This document shows positions 1-11,513 of a DNA stretch of 44,084 bases, in pieces. This DNA is from Pseudomonas cichorii (lineage in GTDB: Bacteria > Pseudomonadota > Gammaproteobacteria > Pseudomonadales > Pseudomonadaceae). The position numbers were made by a program, and so were the translations under genes. The notes beneath the pieces were generated by a model, which was given only the letters and a program-made list of their open reading frames with translations, ran no database searches and was not told the DNA's origin. The stretch lies in assembly GCF_003700275.1 (NCBI RefSeq), contig NZ_RBRE01000001.1, positions 28,384 through 72,467 on the forward strand, given 5' to 3'. Position 1 is the first letter of the stretch, and every line of letters begins with the position of its first letter.

Positions 1-16
1 ATGAATTCGCTCCTGC
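1..16. repeat. Partial REP-like element at window edge
   Basis: The first bases (ATGAATTCGCTCCTGC) are half of the palindromic repeat found elsewhere in this window at 6633-6670, 37061-37134 and 40132-40182. The other half would lie before the window. Confidence 0.55.
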
Positions 17-67
17 GGGTCTGAACGAGATAAATCGGACCCGTGCAGCAGAAAATCCGTAAAGACT

Positions 68-97
68 TTGTAAGGTTGGCCCCGCTTATTTCATAAT
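68..97 (+). promoter_or_regulatory. Candidate sigma-70 promoter for the Sel1-repeat gene
   Basis: TTGTAA (68-73) and CATAAT (92-97) are separated by 18 bases. The expected transcript start, near 104, is downstream of the first possible ATG at 96. That supports the later start at 162. Confidence 0.45.
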
Positions 98-161
98 GGC
101 CAGCCAGCACGTTCCGCTGGACGGGTACGCCCGCACCTTTTTCAGAGGTAAGTCGACTCCC

Positions 162-710
162 ATGAACCGCACCGGCCGCACCCTTGCATTGGGCTGCCTG
201 TTGCTTGTCTATCCCCTGCTGACCAATGCAGGCGGCAACTCGTTGTTAATCCCAGCGGTGGGTCGTTGCACCCTCAATACTCAGCCCGAGAATCTTCCGG
301 CTGCGCTTTCGGCATGCCAGCAAGCTGCACAAGCGGGGGACGCGCAAGCGCAATACGAGTTGGGCGAGTTCTATTACGAGGGCCAGAACACCCCTCGCGA
401 CTTGCCTCAGGCGCTCAATTATTTCGAGCAGGCTTCATTGCTGGGCCATGCCCAGGCGCAGTATCAACTGGGCTTGATGTTCGCTCGCGGCGAAGGTGTG
501 CAGGCCAACAATATTCAGGCGTATATCGTGCTGAAGATGGCTGCGGTCAACGGCTCGGAAGAAGCCCTGGATGCGGCGGACGAAGTGTCGGCAAAAATGA
601 AGCGCGATGAACTGGAAGTTGCAACTCAGGTTCTGGGCCAGATTTTCCGCAAATACCTGATGGAACTGCAGACCGCCGAAGGGCGCAGTCCATTTTCGCC
701 ACTGCCCTGA
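162..710 (+). CDS. Sel1-repeat (TPR-like) exported protein
   Basis: A 182-aa protein. The start at 162 was chosen over an upstream in-frame ATG at 96 because AGAGGTAAG lies just before it and a clean signal peptide then begins the protein (hydrophobic core about residues 8-22, ending near TNAGG). The mature part holds two Sel1-type repeats at about residues 60-130, with the AQAQYELG and AQAQYQLG helix motifs and the G-x-G-V segment typical of the family. Sel1 proteins are alpha-solenoid scaffolds for protein-protein contacts; no catalytic residues are expected. Exported Sel1 proteins of proteobacteria often act in the periplasm. Nothing here identifies the partner. It converges on the DUF1820 gene with 42 bases between stops. 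Confidence 0.85.
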   Translation: MNRTGRTLALGCLLLVYPLLTNAGGNSLLIPAVGRCTLNTQPENLPAALSACQQAAQAGDAQAQYELGEFYYEGQNTPRDLPQALNYFEQASLLGHAQAQYQLGLMFARGEGVQANNIQAYIVLKMAAVNGSEEALDAADEVSAKMKRDELEVATQVLGQIFRKYLMELQTAEGRSPFSPLP

Positions 711-728
711 TCGAATCGCCTCAGGGCA
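703..728. terminator. Hairpin between convergent genes
   Basis: TGCCCTGA (703-710) pairs perfectly with TCAGGGCA (721-728) around a 10-base loop. It overlaps the stop codon of the Sel1 gene. No T-run follows on either strand, so terminator activity is only a guess. Confidence 0.3.
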
Positions 729-752
729 ACAAAACAGACTATTGGCTAGCTG

Positions 753-1079
753 TTACTTTTCCGGCATCGGCATGGGGAACGGCATTACATTGCCACCACC
801 ACGCGCTTCGCTGATCTTTGGCGTACCCATCCGCTCGACCTCATCGATCCGCACGATCGAATGCATCGGTACGAAACTGCGCACCACACCCTCGAACTGC
901 GCCTTGAGCTTTTCTTCGCTGGGGTCAACCACGACAGTCGTACGCTCGCCGAAGACGAACTCTTCCACTTCCAGAAACCCCCACAGATCACTCTGGTAGA
1001 TCTGCTTGGCGTACATCTCGAACACCTGGCCCTGGTTGAGGAAAATCACCTTGTAGATTGGAGCTTCGCGTTTGGTCAT
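753..1079 (-). CDS. DUF1820 family protein
   Basis: A 108-aa protein without signal peptide or membrane segment. The opening (YKVIFLNQGQVFEMYAKQI) and the block WGFLEVEEFVFGE match what I recall of the DUF1820 family, a small cytosolic family of gammaproteobacteria with no settled function. The C-terminus is rich in Gly, Pro and Met (GGGNVMPFPMPMPEK) and probably flexible. It is transcribed divergently from miaB, a neighbourhood I recall as common in Pseudomonas; this suggests shared regulation but says nothing firm about its role. Confidence 0.85.
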   Translation of the reverse strand: MTKREAPIYKVIFLNQGQVFEMYAKQIYQSDLWGFLEVEEFVFGERTTVVVDPSEEKLKAQFEGVVRSFVPMHSIVRIDEVERMGTPKISEARGGGNVMPFPMPMPEK

Positions 1080-1118
1080 AACGGGCGGTTAACGATCAGG
1101 GATGAAAAAAGGGCGCGA

Positions 1119-1145
1119 ACTATAGCATGTACTCCAGACAGGCAA
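1119..1145 (-). promoter_or_regulatory. Candidate promoter for the DUF1820 gene
   Basis: On the minus strand TATAGT (complement of 1119-1124) is preceded by TTGCCT (complement of 1140-1145). The 15-base spacer is shorter than optimal, so the -35 assignment is weak. Confidence 0.35.
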
Positions 1146-1171
1146 CGCTAGGAACCCGCGAGCATCATCCC

Positions 1172-1177
1172 TATAAT
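1172..1177 (+). promoter_or_regulatory. -10 element upstream of miaB
   Basis: A perfect TATAAT lies 32 bases before the miaB start codon. No good -35 hexamer is visible at the expected distance. The predicted leader is about 25 bases. Confidence 0.5.
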
Positions 1178-1209
1178 GCGCGGTTCTTTGAATCCGCCGA
1201 TGATCACGC

Positions 1210-2538
1210 ATGACCAGGAAGCTTTATATCGAAACCCACGGTTGCCAGATGAACGAGTACGACAGCTCGCGCATGGTCGATCTGCTGGGCGAACATCAGG
1301 CCCTTGAAGTCACCGCTCGCGCGGAAGATGCCGACGTGATCCTGCTCAATACCTGCTCGATTCGCGAGCGCGCCCAGGATCGGGTCTATTCCCAGCTGGG
1401 TCGCTGGCGCGAACTGAAACTGGCCAATCCCGAGATGGTCATTGCCGTCGGTGGCTGCGTCGCCAGTCAGGAAGGTGCGGCGATTCGTGATCGCGCACCC
1501 TACGTGGACGTGGTCTTCGGCCCGCAGACCCTGCACCGCCTGCCGGAAATGATCGACACCGCACGCATCACCCGCCTGCCGCAGGTCGACGTGTCGTTCC
1601 CGGAGATCGAAAAATTCGACCATCTGCCCGAGCCTCGCGTCGACGGGCCAAGTGCCTATGTCTCGGTGATGGAAGGTTGCAGCAAGTACTGCACGTTCTG
1701 TGTCGTGCCTTATACCCGTGGTGAAGAAGTCAGCCGGCCGTTCGATGACGTGCTGAGCGAAGTGATTCACCTGGCTGAAAACGGCGTGCGTGAAATCACC
1801 CTGCTGGGCCAGAACGTCAACGGCTATCGCGGCACCACGCATGACGGGCGCGTCGCCGATCTGGCCGATCTGATCCGCGTAGTGGCCGCCGTCGACGGCA
1901 TCGACCGTATCCGCTACACCACTTCGCATCCGCTGGAGTTTTCCGACAGCCTGATCCTGGCCCACGCCGAAGTGCCGGAACTGGTCAAGCATCTGCACTT
2001 GCCGGTGCAGTCGGGCTCCGACCGTATTCTCGCGGCGATGAAGCGCAATCACACCACGCTGGAATACAAGTCCAAGCTGCGCAAGCTCAAGGCCGCCGTG
2101 CCGGGTATCAGCATCAGTTCGGACTTCATCGTCGGCTTCCCGGGTGAAACCGAGAAAGACTTTGAAAACACCATGAAGCTGATTCAGGACGTGGGCTTCG
2201 ACTTCTCGTTCTCGTTCGTCTACAGCCCGCGCCCCGGCACACCGGCCGCAGACCTGAAAGACGACACCCCGGAAGCCTTGAAGAAAGAACGCCTGGCGGC
2301 CCTGCAACATCGCCTCAACCAGCAAGGTTTCGAGATCAGCCGACAAATGGTCGGCAGCACCCAGCGCATTCTGGTGACCGATTACTCGAAAAAGGACCCT
2401 GGCGAGCTGCAAGGGCGCACCGAGAACAACCGGATCGTCAACTTCCGCTGCGACAACCCCAAGCTGATCGGGCAGTTTGTCGACGTGCACATCGACGACG
2501 CACAGCCTCATTCACTGCGCGGATCCCTGCTGCAGTAA
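1210..2538 (+). CDS. miaB: tRNA-2-methylthio-N6-dimethylallyladenosine synthase MiaB
   Basis: A 442-aa radical-SAM methylthiotransferase that adds the 2-methylthio group to i6A37 of tRNAs reading UNN codons. The N-terminal UPF0004 domain shows its three iron-sulfur cysteines in [19 protein letters not shown] and GGCVAS. The radical-SAM CxxxCxxC is at CSKYCTFC (about residue 157). Conserved blocks [17 protein letters not shown] and [12 protein letters not shown] follow, and a C-terminal TRAM domain (about residues 375-440) binds tRNA. Length matches the family. It is the first gene of the miaB-phoH-ybeY-corC-lnt run. The ribosome-binding site is weak; an ATG at 1200 is out of frame. Confidence 0.97.
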   Translation: MTRKLYIETHGCQMNEYDSSRMVDLLGEHQALEVTARAEDADVILLNTCSIRERAQDRVYSQLGRWRELKLANPEMVIAVGGCVASQEGAAIRDRAPYVDVVFGPQTLHRLPEMIDTARITRLPQVDVSFPEIEKFDHLPEPRVDGPSAYVSVMEGCSKYCTFCVVPYTRGEEVSRPFDDVLSEVIHLAENGVREITLLGQNVNGYRGTTHDGRVADLADLIRVVAAVDGIDRIRYTTSHPLEFSDSLILAHAEVPELVKHLHLPVQSGSDRILAAMKRNHTTLEYKSKLRKLKAAVPGISISSDFIVGFPGETEKDFENTMKLIQDVGFDFSFSFVYSPRPGTPAADLKDDTPEALKKERLAALQHRLNQQGFEISRQMVGSTQRILVTDYSKKDPGELQGRTENNRIVNFRCDNPKLIGQFVDVHIDDAQPHSLRGSLLQ

Positions 2539-2568
2539 CGTTTTCGCACATACGCGGATCGCCGCCCG

Positions 2569-2602
2569 ATTGGCCCCCACAGCCCCGTCTGTGGGGGCCA
2601 AT
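2569..2602. repeat. REP-like hairpin between miaB and phoH
   Basis: Fourteen bases (2569-2582) pair perfectly with 2589-2602 around the 6-base loop CCCCGT. The following ATTCGCGAAAA is the outer arm of the dispersed REP-like family. With no T-run it is more likely an mRNA 3' stabiliser or attenuator than a full terminator, leaving phoH able to be co-transcribed with miaB. Confidence 0.6.
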
Positions 2603-2716
2603 TCATTCGCGAAAACCTCACGCCTATCCCCTTTAGCAAGTCAGACCTTTCGCCCAGGGTTCTCTAGGGGTATTCTTCAATTCATATCAATTGCCGTCGG
2701 GCGGCTAAAAACGACC

Positions 2717-3739
2717 TTGAACGCTCCTACAGAACCTCATCGCTTTATCCTCGAACCTTTCGAGGCCCATCGTTTCGCCAACTTGTGCGGGCAACTCGAC
2801 GAGCATCTGCGCCTGATCGAACAACGCCTGGACATCGAGATCCGCAATCGCGGCAATCAATTCGAGCTCATTGGCGAGTCCAGACAAACCACCTCGGCTG
2901 AAAACCTCCTGCTCCGTCTGTACCGGGAAACCAAAGGTACTGACCTGACGCCGGACATGGTTCACCTGTTCCTGCAGGAATCGGGCGTCGACGGGCTGGA
3001 TAATCATCCGGCTGCGGAAGTCGGCGTGGCACTGCGCACCAAGAAAGGCATGATTCGCCCTCGCGGCTTGAATCAGCAGCGCTACGTCAAGGAAATCCTC
3101 GGCAACGACATCAACTTCGGCATCGGCCCTGCGGGTACCGGCAAGACCTATCTGGCCGTTGCCTGTGCCGTGGATGCGCTGGAGCGTGAGCAGATCCGCC
3201 GCATCCTGCTGGTGCGTCCGGCCGTGGAAGCGGGCGAGAAGCTCGGTTTCCTGCCCGGCGACCTGGCACAGAAGATCGACCCGTACCTGCGCCCGCTCTA
3301 CGACGCGCTCTACGAAATGCTCGGCTTCGAGTATGTCGCCAAGCTGATCGAGAAACAGGTGATTGAAGTTGCCCCGCTGGCCTACATGCGCGGACGCACC
3401 CTTAATAACAGCTTCATCATTCTCGACGAGAGTCAGAACACCACCGTCGAGCAGATGAAAATGTTCCTGACCCGTATTGGCTTCGGCTCCACCGCCGTGA
3501 TCACTGGTGACATCACTCAGGTCGACCTGCCCAAGGGCACCAAGTCGGGCCTGACGCATGTCATCGATGTCCTCAAGGACGTACCGGGCATCAGCTTCAC
3601 CCATTTCAAACCCAAGGACGTGGTTCGCCATCCGCTGGTGCAGCGCATCGTCGAAGCCTATGAGCGCTTCGATGACCGCTTCAGCGACTCGCAGACCAGC
3701 AGCTTCAATTCCTCACGGGATAGCCGCCGCGATGCTTGA
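2717..3739 (+). CDS. PhoH-like ATPase (YbeZ)
   Basis: A 340-aa protein of the PhoH/YbeZ family, a P-loop NTPase genetically and physically linked to the endoribonuclease YbeY. I chose the TTG at 2717, giving an N-terminus [20 protein letters not shown] that looks like the family. The frame stays open back to 2477, but those 80 codons run through the REP hairpin and overlap miaB, so they are unlikely to be translated. Walker A is [11 protein letters not shown] (about residue 140) and Walker B is [11 protein letters not shown] (about residue 233). It ends 8 bases inside ybeY, indicating translational coupling. Confidence 0.93.
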   Translation: MNAPTEPHRFILEPFEAHRFANLCGQLDEHLRLIEQRLDIEIRNRGNQFELIGESRQTTSAENLLLRLYRETKGTDLTPDMVHLFLQESGVDGLDNHPAAEVGVALRTKKGMIRPRGLNQQRYVKEILGNDINFGIGPAGTGKTYLAVACAVDALEREQIRRILLVRPAVEAGEKLGFLPGDLAQKIDPYLRPLYDALYEMLGFEYVAKLIEKQVIEVAPLAYMRGRTLNNSFIILDESQNTTVEQMKMFLTRIGFGSTAVITGDITQVDLPKGTKSGLTHVIDVLKDVPGISFTHFKPKDVVRHPLVQRIVEAYERFDDRFSDSQTSSFNSSRDSRRDA

Positions 3740-4232
3740 GCTGGATCTGCAACTGGCAAGTGAAGCAAAAGCCCCCAGCGAAGCCCAGTTCCGCCTCTGG
3801 TGTGAAATGGGCCTGCGCCAGCGCAGCGCCGATTCGGAACTGACCATTCGTCTGGTCGACGAACCTGAGGGCCGCGAACTCAATCACACATGGCGGCACA
3901 AGGATTACGCCACCAACGTGCTCTCCTTTCCCGCGGACGTGCCTGACGACATGTTGGACATTCCGCTGCTGGGCGATCTGGTCATCTGCGTGGCAGTGGT
4001 CAATCGCGAAGCACAGGAACAAGGCAAGGCCGTTGATGCGCACTGGGCGCACATGGTCATTCACGGCTGCCTTCATCTGCTCGGCTACGACCATATCGAC
4101 GATGAAGAAGCCGAAGAAATGGAAGCACTGGAACGAACGTTGCTTGAGGAACTGGGCTATCCGGATCCTTATGCCGACGATGAAAGCGCCGAACATCCAC
4201 ATTCAGACACACCAAGCAAGGACCACGAGTAA
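3732..4232 (+). CDS. ybeY: Endoribonuclease YbeY (rRNA maturation factor)
   Basis: A 166-aa metalloprotein for 16S rRNA 3' maturation and ribosome quality control. The family zinc motif [11 protein letters not shown] is present at about residues 113-123 with all three histidines. The start at ATG 3732 overlaps the end of the PhoH gene by 8 bases; the frame is open further upstream but that part lies inside phoH. The acidic, His-rich tail (about residues 146-166, [17 protein letters not shown]) extends beyond the catalytic core. CorC follows 5 bases later. Confidence 0.96.
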   Translation: MLELDLQLASEAKAPSEAQFRLWCEMGLRQRSADSELTIRLVDEPEGRELNHTWRHKDYATNVLSFPADVPDDMLDIPLLGDLVICVAVVNREAQEQGKAVDAHWAHMVIHGCLHLLGYDHIDDEEAEEMEALERTLLEELGYPDPYADDESAEHPHSDTPSKDHE

Positions 4233-4237
4233 GGGCT

Positions 4238-5080
4238 ATGAGCGAAGACCGATCGAGCAACGGACAAAAGTCATGGCTGGGTAAACTGACCCAGGCTTTT
4301 GTCCACGAGCCGAAAAACCGCCAGGAGCTGCTTGAGCTGCTGCGCGAAGCCCAACAGAACAAACTTCTGGACAGCGAAGCGCTGGCCATTGTCGAAGGGG
4401 CCATCCAGGTAGCTGACCTGCAAGTACGCGACATCATGGTGCCGCGCTCGCAAATGATCAGCATCAGGGCCAACCAGACACCCCGCGAGTTCCTGCCTGC
4501 GGTCATCGATGCCGCGCATTCGCGCTATCCGGTGATCGGCGAGAGCCACGACGACGTGCTCGGCGTGCTGCTGGCCAAGGACTTGCTGCCACTGATTCTC
4601 AAGCCCAACGGCGACAGCGACGACATCAAGAGCCTGCTGCGCCCGGCGACTTTCGTCCCCGAGTCCAAGCGCCTGAACGTGCTGCTGCGCGAGTTCCGCG
4701 CCAACCACAATCACATGGCCATCGTCATTGACGAATACGGCGGTGTCGCAGGTCTGGTGACCATCGAAGACGTGCTGGAACAGATCGTCGGCGACATCGA
4801 GGACGAGCATGACGTCGAGGAAGACAGCTACATCAAACCGCTGCCAAGCGGCGACTTCCTGGTCAAGGCCCTGACGCCTATCGAGAGCTTCAACGAGTTC
4901 TTCGACAGCGAGTTTTCCGATGACGAATTCGATACGGTCGGCGGGCTGGTGATGAATGCCTTCGGTCATTTGCCCAAGCGTAACGAAATCACCGAGATCG
5001 GTGCCTATCGCTTCCGCATCCTGAGCGCCGACAGCCGTCGCATTCACTTGCTGCGCCTGAGCCCTATCTCTCGCCCGTAA
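4238..5080 (+). CDS. corC: CorC/YbeX family CBS-domain protein (Mg/Co homeostasis)
   Basis: A 280-aa cytosolic protein. A tandem CBS pair occupies about residues 65-190 (VRDIMVPRSQM at the start, VIDEYGGVAGLVTIEDVLEQIVGDIEDE at the end of the second). The C-terminal CorC/HlyC transporter-associated domain runs about 200-275. Family members take part in Mg2+/Co2+ efflux and, as YbeX, in ribosome metabolism beside YbeY and YbeZ, which fits this operon. There are no membrane segments. It starts 5 bases after ybeY and is followed 16 bases later by lnt. Confidence 0.94.
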   Translation: MSEDRSSNGQKSWLGKLTQAFVHEPKNRQELLELLREAQQNKLLDSEALAIVEGAIQVADLQVRDIMVPRSQMISIRANQTPREFLPAVIDAAHSRYPVIGESHDDVLGVLLAKDLLPLILKPNGDSDDIKSLLRPATFVPESKRLNVLLREFRANHNHMAIVIDEYGGVAGLVTIEDVLEQIVGDIEDEHDVEEDSYIKPLPSGDFLVKALTPIESFNEFFDSEFSDDEFDTVGGLVMNAFGHLPKRNEITEIGAYRFRILSADSRRIHLLRLSPISRP

Positions 5081-5096
5081 CGTTCAAGGAATCTGC

Positions 5097-6617
5097 ATGC
5101 GCTGGATAACCCGCCCCGGCTGGCCCGGTAACCTGCTGGCCGTGGCGGCTGGCGGACTCACCACCCTGGCCCTGGCGCCCTTCGACATCTGGCCTCTGGC
5201 ACTGGTGGCGGTGGCGATCTTCTACCTGGGTCTGCGTGAGCCAAGCCCGCGCCAGGCCTTTGTACGGGGCTGGTGCTACGGCTTCGGTCTGTTCGGCGCA
5301 GGTACCAGCTGGATCTACGTCAGCATCAACACCTACGGTGGTGCATCGCCACTGCTGGCCGGCCTGTTGATGCTGCTGTTCATTTCGTTGATCGCGCTGT
5401 TCTTTGCCCTGCCCGCCTGGCTGTGGGCCCGCTGGATTCGCCGCAATGAAGCACCGCTGGCCGATGCGCTGGCCTTCGCGGCGCTGTGGACCGCGCAGGA
5501 AGCCTTTCGCGGCTGGTTCCTGACCGGGTTTCCGTGGCTGTATTCCGGCTATAGCCAGCTTCACGGCCCGCTGGCCGGGCTGGCACCGGTCGGCGGTATC
5601 TGGCTGATTTCCTTTGTTCTGGCGCTAACCGTCGCCTTGCTGAGCAACCTGCACCGCTTGCGCGCGCGCAAATCCTTTCTCGCTGCAGGCGTGGTGCTTT
5701 TGCTGGCACCGTGGGTTATCGGCATCGCGCTCAAAGGTCACGCCTGGACCTCGCCTGCCGGCGCGCCACTGAAGGTCGCGGCGATTCAGGGCAACATCGA
5801 ACAAAGCATGAAGTGGGACCCCAAGCAGTTGAATGCTCAACTGGCGCTGTACCGCGACATGACCTTCAACTCGCAGCAGGCCGACCTGATCGTCTGGCCG
5901 GAAACTGCCGTGCCGGTACTCAAGGAGTCTGCTGAAGGCTACCTGACAATGATGGGCAAGTTCGCGGCGCAGAGAGGTTCGGCACTTATCACCGGTGTAC
6001 CGGTGCGTGAAGTGACCGGACGCGGCGAATCTCGTTACTACAACGGTATCACCGTGACCGGCGAAGGGGATGGCACCTACCTGAAGCAGAAGCTTGTACC
6101 GTTCGGCGAGTACGTACCGTTGCAGGACATCCTGCGCGGGCTGATCGCGTTCTTCGACCTGCCCATGTCGGATTTCGCCCGCGGCCCGGGCGACCAGCCC
6201 ATGTTGCAGGCCAAGGGTTATCAGATTGCACCGTACATTTGCTATGAAGTGGTCTACCCGGAGTTCGCTGCCGGTCTGGCGGCTCAAAGCGACCTGCTGC
6301 TGACGATCAGCAACGACACCTGGTTCGGCACCTCGATTGGCCCGCTGCAACACCTGCAAATGGCTCAGATGCGCGCCCTGGAAGCCGGCCGCTGGATGAT
6401 CCGCGCCACCAACAACGGCGTCACCGGCCTGATCGACCCGTTCGGCAAGATCACAGTGCAGATCCCGCAATTCGAGCGGGGCGTGCTGTATGGCGAAGTG
6501 GTGCCGATGCAGGAACTGACACCGTATCTGCACTGGCGCTCATGGCCACTGATCATTGTCTGCGTGCTGCTGTTCGGCTGGGCCTTGATGGCGGGGCGCA
6601 TCTCCAAGACGGTTTGA
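5097..6617 (+). CDS. lnt: Apolipoprotein N-acyltransferase Lnt
   Basis: A 506-aa inner-membrane enzyme that adds the third acyl chain to the N-terminal cysteine of lipoproteins. The N-terminal half (about residues 1-210) has several hydrophobic helices; the periplasmic nitrilase-fold domain follows. Its Glu-Lys-Cys triad is visible in VWPETAVPVL, KQKLVPFGEYVP and YICYEVVYPE. A final membrane helix lies at about residues 480-497. Length equals the family norm. It closes the ybeZ-ybeY-corC-lnt run and is followed by a terminator hairpin. Clients in this window include LptE, RlpA, the YceK-like protein, the MORN-C13 protein and the MltB-family lipoprotein. Confidence 0.97.
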   Translation: MRWITRPGWPGNLLAVAAGGLTTLALAPFDIWPLALVAVAIFYLGLREPSPRQAFVRGWCYGFGLFGAGTSWIYVSINTYGGASPLLAGLLMLLFISLIALFFALPAWLWARWIRRNEAPLADALAFAALWTAQEAFRGWFLTGFPWLYSGYSQLHGPLAGLAPVGGIWLISFVLALTVALLSNLHRLRARKSFLAAGVVLLLAPWVIGIALKGHAWTSPAGAPLKVAAIQGNIEQSMKWDPKQLNAQLALYRDMTFNSQQADLIVWPETAVPVLKESAEGYLTMMGKFAAQRGSALITGVPVREVTGRGESRYYNGITVTGEGDGTYLKQKLVPFGEYVPLQDILRGLIAFFDLPMSDFARGPGDQPMLQAKGYQIAPYICYEVVYPEFAAGLAAQSDLLLTISNDTWFGTSIGPLQHLQMAQMRALEAGRWMIRATNNGVTGLIDPFGKITVQIPQFERGVLYGEVVPMQELTPYLHWRSWPLIIVCVLLFGWALMAGRISKTV

Positions 6618-6632
6618 CCGGGTACACCTGTT

Positions 6633-6670
6633 TCGCGAATGGATTCGCTCCTGCACGGGCAGGAGCGAAT
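6633..6670. terminator. REP-like hairpin between convergent lnt and ydcF-like genes
   Basis: ATTCGCTCCTGC (6643-6654) pairs perfectly with 6659-6670 around the tetraloop ACGG, preceded by the REP arm TTCGCGAATGG. It sits between the stop codons of two converging genes, so it could serve both. There is no T-run. Confidence 0.55.
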
Positions 6671-6674
6671 TGCT

Positions 6675-7436
6675 TCAGCGATAAGTCAGCGGATAAAGCA
6701 GCAATCCTGCTGCTTCATTAATCAACCAGCGGTTCTGCATGAAGGCCGTGGCGTCAGGCAGCCAGCCACCCAGTGGCTGGTCGTTGGCGCGTCCCAGAAA
6801 GCCGACCGGTGCTGCCACCACGGTAAATCCGGCCTTCTCGAAACTCCAGCGTGAACGCGCCATGTGCCAGGCCTGAGTCACCACCACGACCCGCTTGATA
6901 CCCAACGGCTGCAGCATCTCGGCCGTCATCGTCGCATTCTCCCAGGTGGTGCGGCTAAGCCCTTCCTGCCAGCGCACCGGAACCCCGAAATCCTCTTGCA
7001 GCGATTGCGCCATGATCGCGGCCTCACTTGGCGGCTCGCCAAAATGCAAGCCACCGGTCGCCAGGATCGGCAATCCGGATGCCTTCGACAGGTGCGCAGC
7101 AAAACGCAGCCGCTCCAGTCCGACCCCCGTAGGAACGTCTGCTCCCCAGGCCAGGTCATTGCGCTCACGCCCGGCACCAAGAACCACAATGGCATCAGCC
7201 TGCTGCGCCAGTGTCGCCCATTGCTCGCGTGACAAGGGTTGATCGCGCTCCAGTGCGCGGGCGCCCCATTCCACCACTGCGGGGAGGCTCATCAACCACA
7301 GGCCACCCAGCCCAAGCGTGAAACAGACAGCCGCGATGCGTGGACGGGAGCGACGCACCCACCAGGCACCCAGCAGCAACACGAAGAAAATGCCCGGAGG
7401 CAGAAGCAGGGTTTTGAGAATGTAACGTATAGGCAT
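6675..7436 (-). CDS. YdcF/ElyC family (DUF218) membrane protein
   Basis: A 253-aa protein with two N-terminal membrane helices (about residues 8-30 and 35-55) and a DUF218 domain from about residue 80. Family motifs are ADAIVVLGAGR, TGGLHFGEPPSEA, SRTTWENATMT and VVVVTQAWHMARS. ElyC of E. coli, of similar layout, affects undecaprenyl-linked envelope synthesis at low temperature; SanA and YdcF are relatives. The catalytic activity is not established. A good GGAG site lies 7 bases before the ATG. Confidence 0.88.
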   Translation of the reverse strand: MPIRYILKTLLLPPGIFFVLLLGAWWVRRSRPRIAAVCFTLGLGGLWLMSLPAVVEWGARALERDQPLSREQWATLAQQADAIVVLGAGRERNDLAWGADVPTGVGLERLRFAAHLSKASGLPILATGGLHFGEPPSEAAIMAQSLQEDFGVPVRWQEGLSRTTWENATMTAEMLQPLGIKRVVVVTQAWHMARSRWSFEKAGFTVVAAPVGFLGRANDQPLGGWLPDATAFMQNRWLINEAAGLLLYPLTYR

Positions 7437-7520
7437 CGAGCATCTCCAAGGATGCCCGAAGCCTAATTTTTTTGGGACTAAGCAGCAATGCTTATAAAGC
7501 GAGCCCGAAGCCCGCGAGGT

Positions 7521-7892
7521 TTAAAGCTTGAACGTAGTGTTTGACGTGTAACGGCCCGGCCCTGTCGATAATCTGGCCCGCCTCTTGTCCTTGAGCCAGA
7601 TTACCCTGGCGGACGTCTTGGGCGGTACCTTCGCATGGGTCTGCTCCGGCGAAACAATGAAACTGCCCTCTAACTTACCCTTAACAGCCCCGCTCACACC
7701 CATTGCCCCTTTTTCAAGGTAGGCCTCGATAAACTCCAGCTCGGCATTGCTCAAACCTTCAAGTTCAAGCTCGGCGGGCGACTCGTTACGAAGTCGAACC
7801 GCGGTACTGGCCGTTTCCAGAGCAAGCCCCAGACGATGGATCAAGCGTTCATACAGCTCAGGAGTGCTTACTGTGTGCTGCAACTCTGTCAT
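7521..7892 (-). CDS. Hypothetical protein, 123 aa
   Basis: I do not recognise this protein. The start is well supported by GAGGTGAGCGG directly before the ATG. The N-terminal half (residues 1-62) is acidic and likely helical (VRLRNESPAELELEGLSNAELEFIEAYLEKG). The C-terminal half is basic and likely disordered or strand-rich (VIWLKDKRRARLSTGPGRYTSNTTFKL). It has no signal peptide, cysteine or membrane segment. An acidic head with a basic tail would suit a nucleic-acid or partner-binding accessory protein, but that is conjecture. It sits alone between the ydcF-like gene and leuS. Confidence 0.6.
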   Translation of the reverse strand: MTELQHTVSTPELYERLIHRLGLALETASTAVRLRNESPAELELEGLSNAELEFIEAYLEKGAMGVSGAVKGKLEGSFIVSPEQTHAKVPPKTSARVIWLKDKRRARLSTGPGRYTSNTTFKL

Positions 7893-10814
<2,922 letters not shown>

Positions 10815-10824
10815 TTGGATCGGG

Positions 10825-10844
10825 CGCCCGGCAAGAGCCGGGTG
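10825..10844 (+). terminator. Hairpin after leuS
   Basis: CGCCCGGC (10825-10832) pairs with GCCGGGTG (10837-10844), one G-U pair, loop AAGA. It lies in the 89-base gap before lptE and lacks a T-run. A smaller stem, GGGCCG/CGGCCC, follows at 10861-10878. Probably partial attenuation rather than full termination. Confidence 0.35.
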
Positions 10845-10903
10845 TCGAACATATTTCCAAGGGCCGCAAAGTCGGCCCAAACGGATTCAAGGGGAGCATC
10901 AAG

Positions 10904-11509
10904 ATGATCAAACGCAATTTGCTGGTAATGGGCCTCGCGGTATTGTTGAGTGCCTGTGGTTTCCAGCTGCGTGGTACCGGCACCAACGAGCTGGCGATCA
11001 AGGAATTGGATCTGAGCGCACGTAACCAGTACGGCGAAACGGTAACCCAGCTCAATCGCACACTGACCAACTCGGGCGTCAAGATCTACACCGGCGCGCA
11101 ATACAAGTTGATCCTGACCAGTGAAGCCGAAACCCAGCGCACCGCCAGCTACGCCGGCTCGGGTCGCTCTGCCGAGATCCAGCTGTCCACTACGCTGAAC
11201 TATGAAATGCATGGCGAGAAAGGTCTCTTCCTGCTGGGCGATAAAGTCAGCGTGGACAAAACCTACAACCACGATGGCAACAACCTGACCAGCTCCGACA
11301 ACGAAGCCCAGCAGATTCGCAATGAAATGCGCAGCGAACTGATTCAGAAGCTGATGGCTCGTCTGCAACAACTGACGCCGGAACGTCTGGCACAGCTGCA
11401 ACAGAAGGCCAACGACGTTGCCAAGGCTGAGGCCGATGCGCTGGAAGCGGCTCAACGGGTGCGTGACGAAACGCCTCAACAGTCGCCTCTCGAAATTCCA
11501 GGCAAGTAA
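10904..11509 (+). CDS. lptE: LPS-assembly lipoprotein LptE
   Basis: A 201-aa outer-membrane lipoprotein that plugs the LptD barrel and helps insert lipopolysaccharide. The signal peptide ends in the lipobox LSAC with Cys18, followed by GFQLRGTG, the family hallmark. The body has the expected alternating strands (YKLILTSEAETQRTASY, EIQLSTTLNYEM), and the C-terminus is a long charged, Gln-rich helix (about residues 140-195). A strong site (AAGGGGAGCATCAAG) precedes the ATG. It stands between leuS and holA as in other gammaproteobacteria. Confidence 0.95.
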   Translation: MIKRNLLVMGLAVLLSACGFQLRGTGTNELAIKELDLSARNQYGETVTQLNRTLTNSGVKIYTGAQYKLILTSEAETQRTASYAGSGRSAEIQLSTTLNYEMHGEKGLFLLGDKVSVDKTYNHDGNNLTSSDNEAQQIRNEMRSELIQKLMARLQQLTPERLAQLQQKANDVAKAEADALEAAQRVRDETPQQSPLEIPGK

Positions 11510-11513
11510 GTGT

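Noticed and set aside
96..161. N-terminal extension of the Sel1-repeat protein from ATG 96
   Set aside because: It would precede the signal peptide with 22 polar residues, lacks a ribosome-binding site and begins inside the likely -10 box.
1204..2511. Long minus-strand open frame opposite miaB
   Set aside because: The plus strand encodes a complete MiaB with all cysteine motifs. The antisense frame has no family features, and such frames are common in GC-rich Pseudomonas genes.
2477..2716. N-terminal extension of the PhoH-like protein
   Set aside because: It overlaps the end of miaB and reads through a REP-like hairpin. The family begins at the TTG-coded [10 protein letters not shown].
7500..7520. 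GAGCCCGAAGCCCGCGAGG as a terminator after the 123-aa gene
   Set aside because: The halves are direct rather than inverted repeats and do not form a stable stem.
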